Source: Eubacteriales Family XIII. Incertae Sedis bacterium (lineage in GTDB: Bacteria > Bacillota > Clostridia > Peptostreptococcales > Anaerovoracaceae). Taken from it: a stretch of DNA of 9,472 nt. Below are positions 1 through 4,989 of this stretch, one piece after another; positions within the stretch are counted from its first letter, which is position 1; each line of letters starts with the position of its first letter. Below the pieces are notes generated by a model, which was given only the letters and a program-made list of their open reading frames with translations, ran no database searches and was not told where the DNA came from. The position numbers were made by a program, and so were the translations under genes. The stretch spans positions 1 through 9,472 of the forward strand of contig JAITNA010000050.1 in NCBI GenBank assembly GCA_031290715.1. Direction: 5' to 3'.

Positions 1-105
1 GTGGTTCCGCGCCCCGCGCTCAAGCCCGATCACCCCGCCGAGCGCCACAGCCAAAACAACGCGAAGCGCCACATCCCCCGCAGTCAGCGGCTCCATATGA
101 AACAT
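1..105 (-). CDS. MgtC/SapB family membrane protein, N-terminal fragment (cut by window edge)
   Basis: Only the first 35 codons (or 32, counting from the second ATG at 94-96) are in the window; the frame runs open through base 1. The translation begins MFHMEPLTAGDVALR and continues into VVLAVALGGVIGLERGARNH. A short hydrophobic helix ending in G-x-I-G-L-E-R is the hallmark of the first membrane segment of MgtC/SapB proteins, which normally continue with a PAGxRTH motif just beyond this edge. The family consists of inner-membrane proteins linked to magnesium limitation, acid tolerance and, in pathogens, F-type ATP synthase control; the role of this member is unknown. The start lies only 10 nt after the upstream toxin gene's stop codon, with just a weak GGAT upstream, so it may be translationally coupled to that gene. 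The family call rests on one motif and helix, so it is good but not certain. Confidence 0.68.
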   Translation of the reverse strand, partial: MFHMEPLTAGDVALRVVLAVALGGVIGLERGARNH

Positions 106-115
106 CGGTATCCAG

Positions 116-538
116 TCAACGAATCCAGAGAAATGATATATCGCCATCGGCTTCCACATCGTCAAATTCATGGTGATCGCAAGTGACAATAGACGCGCCC
201 GCCGAGTGAGCCTCGGCCAAAGCGATAGAATCCGCCAAAGAAATTCGTCTTGACGATTTCAGCTTGCCGGCCATCTTGAAAACATGATCGGAGATTTCAT
301 GAATGATTTCAATAGAACTGCTTTGCACTTTTGAAACCATATTTTCCGCGGCATCCTCGCCAAACCTACGATAGATGTCGTAATACACTTCCAACAGATT
401 GATTTTGTTCATTGAAATAGCGATCTCGCCCGTTTCTGATACGGTCCTGTCCAAAAGCCCTTTTACAACGCCGGCCCCGTCCTCGTTTGACAGATAGGCG
501 ATCAAGGCGCAGGAGTCAAGCACATATTTTTCCATCAT
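116..538 (-). CDS. PIN-domain toxin, VapC-like ribonuclease
   Basis: A 140-aa single-domain protein with the PIN fold layout. Acidic residues expected to bind the catalytic metal are D8 in the opening strand (YVLDSCALIAYL), E50 (NLLEVYYD), D103 (SLADSIALAEA) and D121 (IVTCDHHEFD). PIN toxins of VapBC modules are Mg/Mn-dependent endoribonucleases that cleave tRNA, rRNA or mRNA and stop growth when released from the antitoxin; the target of this one cannot be read from sequence. Length matches the family (about 130-145 aa) and all four acidic positions are present, so it looks intact. Its ATG overlaps the stop codon of the upstream antitoxin gene as ATGA, with a second in-frame ATG immediately after. 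No strong Shine-Dalgarno precedes it, so translation is probably coupled to the antitoxin. The MgtC-like gene follows after 10 nt. Confidence 0.87.
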   Translation of the reverse strand: MMEKYVLDSCALIAYLSNEDGAGVVKGLLDRTVSETGEIAISMNKINLLEVYYDIYRRFGEDAAENMVSKVQSSSIEIIHEISDHVFKMAGKLKSSRRISLADSIALAEAHSAGASIVTCDHHEFDDVEADGDISFLWIR

Positions 539-759
539 AATTCAAGTGCTTTTTCCGACTGTTTTTGTTTCATGAACGCTTCCGTTGAAAGCCCGGTGCC
601 TTCAAACATTCCGCACAAGGCAAGATTCGCGGCGGCAGTTTCTTGAACCGGGAAAATGATCACGGATTCTTCCGTTTCTCTGATCCTTAGCTTCCTGTTA
701 TAAAAGCGGGATTTCAAATGTATTGAAAGCGCATCGACATCCATGATTGCTTCCGCCAT
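535..759 (-). CDS. VapB-like antitoxin of the PIN-toxin pair
   Basis: A 74-aa protein directly upstream of the PIN toxin and overlapping it by 4 nt, the usual antitoxin-first order. The first half (residues 1-38) looks like a small beta-rich N-terminal domain (DALSIHLKSRFYNRKLRI, then ESVIIFPV). The tail is short and charged: GMFEGTGLSTEAFMKQKQSE and then KALEL, resembling the toxin-wrapping tail (GTGLSTExFMxxKQxxKxLE type) of small antitoxins found next to PIN toxins in Bacillota. The start is set at the ATG at 757-759 because AAAGGAG lies about 9 nt upstream. A frame-compatible ATG at 805-807 would add 16 residues but has no ribosome binding site and sits close to the presumed transcription start. 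The antitoxin should neutralise the PIN nuclease and probably, with it, repress its own promoter. The exact DNA-binding fold is not clear from sequence. Confidence 0.78.
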   Translation of the reverse strand: MAEAIMDVDALSIHLKSRFYNRKLRIRETEESVIIFPVQETAAANLALCGMFEGTGLSTEAFMKQKQSEKALEL

Positions 760-826
760 ATCGCCATTCTCCTTTCGCGCAATTTCTTTCGATAAAAACC
801 GCTTCACGCGGCTTGCGTATAAATAC

Positions 827-832
827 AGTATA
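827..832 (-). promoter_or_regulatory. candidate -10 box for the vapBC-like operon
   Basis: On the minus strand this reads TATACT, a 5-of-6 match to TATAAT, about 68 nt upstream of the antitoxin ATG. The corresponding -35 region is poor (TGTCCA-like at an 18-nt spacing). Poor -35 boxes are common in autoregulated toxin-antitoxin promoters, but this is inferred from position and one hexamer only. A small inverted repeat, GTATA (817-821) and TATAC (829-833), overlaps the same spot. Confidence 0.4.
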
Positions 833-835
833 CTC

Positions 836-853
836 CCAATCAGGTCTGATTGG
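836..853. promoter_or_regulatory. 18-bp palindrome, probable operator of the vapBC-like operon
   Basis: CCAATCAG and CTGATTGG form perfect 8-bp inverted arms around a GT spacer. The palindrome lies immediately upstream of the candidate -10 box on the minus strand, in the -10/-35 spacer, where a bound dimer would block RNA polymerase. There is no U-tract on either side, so a terminator for the MATE gene is less likely. The natural candidate ligand is the antitoxin or toxin-antitoxin complex encoded just downstream. Confidence 0.5.
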
Positions 854-870
854 ACAGCAAAATGTTTTCA

Positions 871-889
871 TCTTTCTGGCTTCTTTCTG
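871..889. repeat. short tandem direct repeat (two 8-bp copies, 11-bp period)
   Basis: TCTTTCTG occurs at 871-878 and again at 882-889, three bases apart, so the copies sit one DNA helical turn from each other. They lie in the gap between the MATE stop and the vapBC promoter, about 40-60 bp upstream of the candidate -10 box. Such phasing can mark a regulator site, but two short pyrimidine-rich copies could easily arise by chance. Confidence 0.25.
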
Positions 890-910
890 ACTTCATCATC
901 CCTATCGGCG

Positions 911-2278
911 TCAAATATCCTCCACCAAATCGCGCACCCAGATCTTGGATTTGAAGCGCCGCCGCATGATGAAAAACTTCACGACTTCCTCCGTTTGCAC
1001 CAAAAGGACGCACAGGTAGATCGGCAGACCGAGCCACAGCGCCCCGGCGAACGCCAGCGGCACACCGATCGCCCATACCGTCCCGATGTCGATAACAAGC
1101 CCGATACGCGTGTCCCCGCCGGCCCGAAGTGCGCCCGTGAGAATCGCCGCGTTGTGGATTTTGATGAAGAGCGTCGACCCGTACACAACGAGAATGAGGA
1201 CCGCGTAGTGCGCGCCGAGCTCCGTGAAACCGAACAGACGGACGATCAGGCTCGACGTCAGGATGAGGATCCCGCCGGCGGCCGCCCCGATGAGGATCGC
1301 GATACGCAGGATACGCTTGCCGAGTTCAAAGGCGGCTTCGGTTTCGCCCCGCCCGAGCTTCTCGCCGCAGAGGATGAGCATGGCGTCCCCGATGCTGAAG
1401 CACGCGAGCGAAAAGAGATTGAAGATGGTGTTGCCCGCCTGCACGGCGGCGACCTCCGTGACCCCGACGCGGCCGTAGGCTGCGAGGTACATCGCCACGC
1501 CGACCGACCAGAGCATTTCATTCAGCATCGTCGGCACCGCGTTGCCGAGGACCCGCGCAAACAGCCCTCGCGTCCATGAAAAGAAGGTACGCAGCGGGCC
1601 CGCGAGAATGTTCCCGCGCCCGAAAATCACAAAGAGATAGAGGGCGAGTTCCAGACCGCGCGAGATCACCGTGGCCGTGGCCGCGCCCATGACGCCGAGC
1701 CGCGGCGCGCCGAGATGGCCGTAGATCAGGATGATACAGAGAATCGTATTGCTTGAAAACACGGCGATGCTGATCCACAGCGGAATGCGCGTCTGCTGCG
1801 TCGCTTTCAGCGCGGCGGTCAGCGGCACGACGATGCTCCACGCGAGGAAGATGACAGAACTGAGCCGCACGAAAGGCCGCCCCATCTCGATGACTTCGGG
1901 GATATCCGTGAAAACGCGCAGAATGGCTTCGGGCATCAGCAAGCTCGCGAAGAAGAACACAAGCCCGATGGAAAACGACACGGTCACGGTGATCCCGACG
2001 ACGCGCCGGATATTCTCCATATCGCGTTTGCCCCAAAACTGCGACATATACGTGATCATACCGCCCGTGAACCCGAAAAGAACCATCCAGAAAATGAACA
2101 TGAACTGCGTGGACAGCCCCACCGTCGCCAATTCCGTTTCCCCGAGATGGCCCACCAAGAGCGTATCGACAAGGCTGAGCGACGAAGCGATCAAGCTCTG
2201 CAGCGCGATCGGCAGCGCAACGCGAATCAGCTTTTTATACAATTTTTCTTCGCCCGCGGGCGGTTTCAATCGTTCCAT
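911..2278 (-). CDS. MATE family multidrug/cation efflux transporter
   Basis: A 455-aa integral membrane protein of usual MATE length, with about 12 hydrophobic segments and two similar halves (roughly 17-215 and 243-440). Each half opens with the conserved proline-containing helix: P23 in RVALPIALQSL and P249 in GNAVPTMLNEMLW. The loop after helix 1 carries VDTLLVGHLGETELATVGLS, matching the family's V-D-x-x-x-V-G-x-L-G-x-x-x-L-A signature. MATE proteins export cationic drugs, dyes or metabolites in exchange for Na+ or H+; substrate and coupling ion cannot be told here. The gene begins 1 nt after the stop codon of the LuxR-type regulator, in the sequence TGAGATG. It lacks a strong ribosome binding site of its own, implying co-transcription and probable translational coupling. 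No convincing rho-independent terminator follows the stop. The long open frames on the opposite strand are composition shadows. Confidence 0.93.
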   Translation of the reverse strand: MERLKPPAGEEKLYKKLIRVALPIALQSLIASSLSLVDTLLVGHLGETELATVGLSTQFMFIFWMVLFGFTGGMITYMSQFWGKRDMENIRRVVGITVTVSFSIGLVFFFASLLMPEAILRVFTDIPEVIEMGRPFVRLSSVIFLAWSIVVPLTAALKATQQTRIPLWISIAVFSSNTILCIILIYGHLGAPRLGVMGAATATVISRGLELALYLFVIFGRGNILAGPLRTFFSWTRGLFARVLGNAVPTMLNEMLWSVGVAMYLAAYGRVGVTEVAAVQAGNTIFNLFSLACFSIGDAMLILCGEKLGRGETEAAFELGKRILRIAILIGAAAGGILILTSSLIVRLFGFTELGAHYAVLILVVYGSTLFIKIHNAAILTGALRAGGDTRIGLVIDIGTVWAIGVPLAFAGALWLGLPIYLCVLLVQTEEVVKFFIMRRRFKSKIWVRDLVEDI

Positions 2279-2279
2279 C

Positions 2280-4808
2280 TCAAATCAGCTGCCGTTCCGC
2301 GGCGATCCGGACGACGTCCGCCAGGCTGTCCGCGCCGAGCTTTGTATAAACCATATTGACGATGAGCTTCACGGTGTTGATCGACAAATCATGGCCGGCG
2401 GCAATCTCCGACCGCGAAAGGCCGTGGCACAGATCGATCAGGATTTCCGTTTCGCGGTCGGACAAGCGGACATCGCCGCCCAAATTGTTCGCTTTCCGAT
2501 ACTCCGAGCGGATCACCGCCCGGCGCTTGGCGTAGGTGGACGATTTCTTGCCTATGGCTTCGAGCCATGCCCTTGGAATGCCGCGGCCCTTGTCGCGCAG
2601 CGCGGAAGCCGCGAGCGTCCGCATATCTCTTCCGAGTTCGATGAACGGCAGCGTCAAATCGTTGGAACGCGCCATTTCATACGCTTCCGAAAGCGCGATC
2701 AAGGCCGCGTCCCTGTTTTTGATCTGATACAGGCAGACCGCTTCGAGCGCCTTTGCTTCTATCCGTCCAAGGAGAATGGGCTCCCTCCCATGGCCGCTTT
2801 CGAGAAAGGCCAGCAGAAGGTGATACTGTTTTGCGGCGTAATAATACCGCGCCTTGACGGTATTTCCAAAACGCTCCATGAAGCCCGTCAGTGTGCCCGG
2901 CTCAAAATCAAGCTTCAGCCAAGCGGCGATGTTCTCCGGCAAATCCATCATCAGATAGTACCGGCCCATGACGATATCATAGGAGGTATAGCGAATCGCG
3001 TAATCCTTTTCGCCGAGCTGCGCTTCCAATTCCTTCAGTGCCTGCCCGATTTTCGCGAAATTCCCCTGCGCGAAACCGATCCGTATCAGATAAAACAGCG
3101 CCCGGTTTCTGATGTCGTACTGATTCCGCTCCCGCGCCGCGCTCAAAGCCCGCATGACGCAGCGCTCGGCCTCTTTGACCTCGTCCTTATAAAACAGAAG
3201 CTCGCCCCGCGCCAGTTCCTCCAAGCCGGACATCCCGCACATCGGGCCTGCCCCGCCTACCCCGCCCGCGTGAGCCGCCGCACGGGTGAGCGCCCCGAGA
3301 TATTCCTCCATCGCGCCTTTGCGATCCGTACCCACCATGGAGAGCCATGGCCCCACATACCCGATCGCCGCGGCGCCGGCGGCCTCATAAGGGCTTTTTG
3401 AATAATATTCGCCCTGTTTGGCAATATACGTGTCGAAGTCATAGCGGTCCGTATCGGGCGCGGTCAAAAATCGCAAGCCGCCCATTGCGGAATAGATACC
3501 GGAGAGGACCCTGTCCGTGAACGCTGTCTGCGGAAGCGCCGTGCAGTATTCTAAATATCGCCCGGCCGACTCGTCCGCTTCCGAGAACAAGCCCGCACTC
3601 ATTTTGAGCTTGAGATGCATCTCCGTGAAGTGGACGATATGCGATACCTCCGCGGGCGGCGCGTTTTCAAAAACCTCCAAAAGGAAGCGCGCCGTCTTTG
3701 CCGGAAGCTGCTGCGCGCGATCATAAACGGCCCGGACGAGCCGCTCGTATTCGCCGGCCTTTTCATAGTAGGAAACAGCGTCCGCCAGACAGCCGTTTTC
3801 TTCGCACCAACGCGCCGCCGCGGAATAGGCGCCGCGTTTTTCCTCTTCGGTCAGGATGTCCCGCTTCTCCCGAAGATAATCAAGCGTCAAGTGATGAATC
3901 CGGTACGTGTTGCTGTAGACGTCGCGTCGGATATACGCGCTGACGCTTTCCAACTCCGCGGCAAGCGCTTCATCCGCGGCGATGATCTGAACCAGGTCGA
4001 CCGACAGATGGTCGAGCAGCGAGATTCGGACGAGCAAGCGCCGGAGTTTTTCGGAGATCACCATGAAGGCGCCGTTTTCAATCAGCTTGCAGATGTTCAG
4101 CCGCATCGCGGCGCGCGCGGCGCTGACCTGGTTCGGCATTTTTTCGAGCGCGTGACCGACCAGATTGAGGGCAAAAGCCCAACCCTCCGTATCCCGATAG
4201 ATGTCCGCGAGCGCTTCCGTAGAAAGCGTCAGGCCGAGCAAGCGCAGATACTCCGCGCACTCGCCCTCCGTGAAGCGCAGCTCGTCCTCGCTGATGTTGA
4301 CGGCAAGCCCGCCGGACAGCATGCCCACAATATTGATGTCCGGCTCCGTTCTCGAAATCAGAATGACCGTGCTGTTCGGGTAGACCAAGGTGGTCGCCCT
4401 CTTTTCGATAAAACGGAGGATTTCGCCGCTGCGGATCAGGTGCAGGTCGTCAAAAACCACGACGGATTTTTTCCCCGACGAAAACCATTCGTCCAAGGCG
4501 ATGAAGTACGTTTCAAAGTCGTCCTCGGTTTTCGGGAATCCGATCTTCGCGAGCTGCTGCGTGACAGACTTGTCAAACGGCGAGAACGCCTGACGGTAGC
4601 TTTCCCAGAAACGGGAGGGCAGATTGTCGCGGCCTGAGAGCTGTATCCATGCCGTGTCCGCGTCCCCGTTTTGCAGAAAATCGGAAACCGCGCGCGTTTT
4701 GCCGTAGCCCGTGCCGCCGCAGACCGTGACAAGCGGGCTCTTGACCGCTTCCGCAAGCAGCCCCGCCACGCGCGGCCGCTCCAGATAAGTATAGATTTGT
4801 TTCTCCAT
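2280..4808 (-). CDS. LuxR-family transcriptional regulator, LAL/MalT-like ATPase
   Basis: An 842-aa regulator with the LAL (large ATP-binding LuxR/MalT-like) layout. An N-terminal P-loop NTPase carries a Walker A motif GGTGYGKT at 31-38 and a Walker B-like VVVFDDLH at 116-123. A long helical, TPR-like middle (about 340-770) would receive the inducer or signal. A LuxR-type helix-turn-helix occupies about 782-842 (LSDRETEILIDLCHGLSRSE, then INTVKLIVNMVYTKL). Size fits the family (roughly 800-900 aa). In characterised members such as MalT, ATP and inducer binding drive oligomerisation and transcription activation; the ligand here is unknown. The start ATG is preceded by TTGGAG at a slightly long 11-nt spacing. 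The MATE gene follows after a single base, making that pump the obvious target and operon partner. The gene is transcribed divergently from the hybrid kinase, so it may also act on the shared intergenic region. Confidence 0.92.
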   Translation of the reverse strand: MEKQIYTYLERPRVAGLLAEAVKSPLVTVCGGTGYGKTRAVSDFLQNGDADTAWIQLSGRDNLPSRFWESYRQAFSPFDKSVTQQLAKIGFPKTEDDFETYFIALDEWFSSGKKSVVVFDDLHLIRSGEILRFIEKRATTLVYPNSTVILISRTEPDINIVGMLSGGLAVNISEDELRFTEGECAEYLRLLGLTLSTEALADIYRDTEGWAFALNLVGHALEKMPNQVSAARAAMRLNICKLIENGAFMVISEKLRRLLVRISLLDHLSVDLVQIIAADEALAAELESVSAYIRRDVYSNTYRIHHLTLDYLREKRDILTEEEKRGAYSAAARWCEENGCLADAVSYYEKAGEYERLVRAVYDRAQQLPAKTARFLLEVFENAPPAEVSHIVHFTEMHLKLKMSAGLFSEADESAGRYLEYCTALPQTAFTDRVLSGIYSAMGGLRFLTAPDTDRYDFDTYIAKQGEYYSKSPYEAAGAAAIGYVGPWLSMVGTDRKGAMEEYLGALTRAAAHAGGVGGAGPMCGMSGLEELARGELLFYKDEVKEAERCVMRALSAARERNQYDIRNRALFYLIRIGFAQGNFAKIGQALKELEAQLGEKDYAIRYTSYDIVMGRYYLMMDLPENIAAWLKLDFEPGTLTGFMERFGNTVKARYYYAAKQYHLLLAFLESGHGREPILLGRIEAKALEAVCLYQIKNRDAALIALSEAYEMARSNDLTLPFIELGRDMRTLAASALRDKGRGIPRAWLEAIGKKSSTYAKRRAVIRSEYRKANNLGGDVRLSDRETEILIDLCHGLSRSEIAAGHDLSINTVKLIVNMVYTKLGADSLADVVRIAAERQLI

Positions 4809-4989
4809 GCCGAACGGTTCTCCAATAACATTATGGTATACCCATCCGCCGGGAAATGCAAGTTGGGGTGTGTTTTGCGATTATTTTTATTTTTCCCCGG
4901 ACGTATTATGTGATTTCATGAATCGTTATCCTTAGGATAAAGAGCAATAAGGAGCAGGGGGATACCTCAGCGGAAAAGGAGGAACCGGG
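4809..4989. promoter_or_regulatory. divergent intergenic promoter region (LuxR-MATE versus kinase operon)
   Basis: This 181-bp non-coding gap must hold the promoters of both divergent operons. It is visibly more A+T-rich in the middle (about 4870-4945) than its neighbours. Rightward, TATTAT at 4904-4909 is a possible -10 box, with a weak TTATTT 17 bp upstream, and a palindrome follows at 4926-4940. The kinase has a strong AAGGAGG (4976-4982), 7 nt before its ATG. Leftward, a weak TACCAT/CATAAT-like -10 lies near 4830-4840. Promoter positions are tentative. Confidence 0.45.
4926..4940. promoter_or_regulatory. 15-bp palindrome, candidate operator upstream of the kinase operon
   Basis: TTATCCT and AGGATAA are perfect 7-bp inverted arms around a single T. 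The site lies 50 bp before the kinase start and roughly 10-25 bp after the predicted transcription start, a typical position for a repressor or other dimeric regulator. The arms are A+T-rich and lack a T-tract, arguing against a terminator. The binding protein is unknown; the adjacent LuxR-type regulator is one candidate. Confidence 0.4.

Noticed and set aside
1..186. Plus-strand frame of 61 codons at the left edge
   Set aside because: It overlaps the toxin C-terminus and the MgtC-like N-terminus on the other strand, both of which have recognisable motifs; its own translation is an Arg/His/Pro-rich string.
760..807. 16-residue N-terminal extension of the antitoxin from an ATG at 805-807
   Set aside because: It has no ribosome binding site, is close to the likely transcription start, and a strong AAAGGAG precedes the internal ATG at 757-759.
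836..853. Palindrome as a rho-independent terminator for the MATE gene
   Set aside because: No T-tract follows on the minus strand, the next bases contain the TATACT promoter box, and the stem has only a 2-nt loop unsuited to a hairpin.
743..1579. Plus-strand frame of 278 codons across the vapBC promoter and MATE 3' end
   Set aside because: It would overlap the antitoxin start, the promoter palindrome and the MATE gene; its translation is a charged Arg/Asp/Pro-rich string without domain character.
1731..3401. Long plus-strand open frame (556 codons) opposite the MATE and LuxR genes
   Set aside because: It spans the junction of two well-supported minus-strand genes, has low-complexity Arg/Pro-rich translation with no domain, and is explained by GC-rich codon bias on the other strand.
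3615..4637. Plus-strand frame of 340 codons opposite the LuxR ATPase domain
   Set aside because: It is antisense to the Walker A/B-containing region, and has no ribosome binding site and no recognisable motif.
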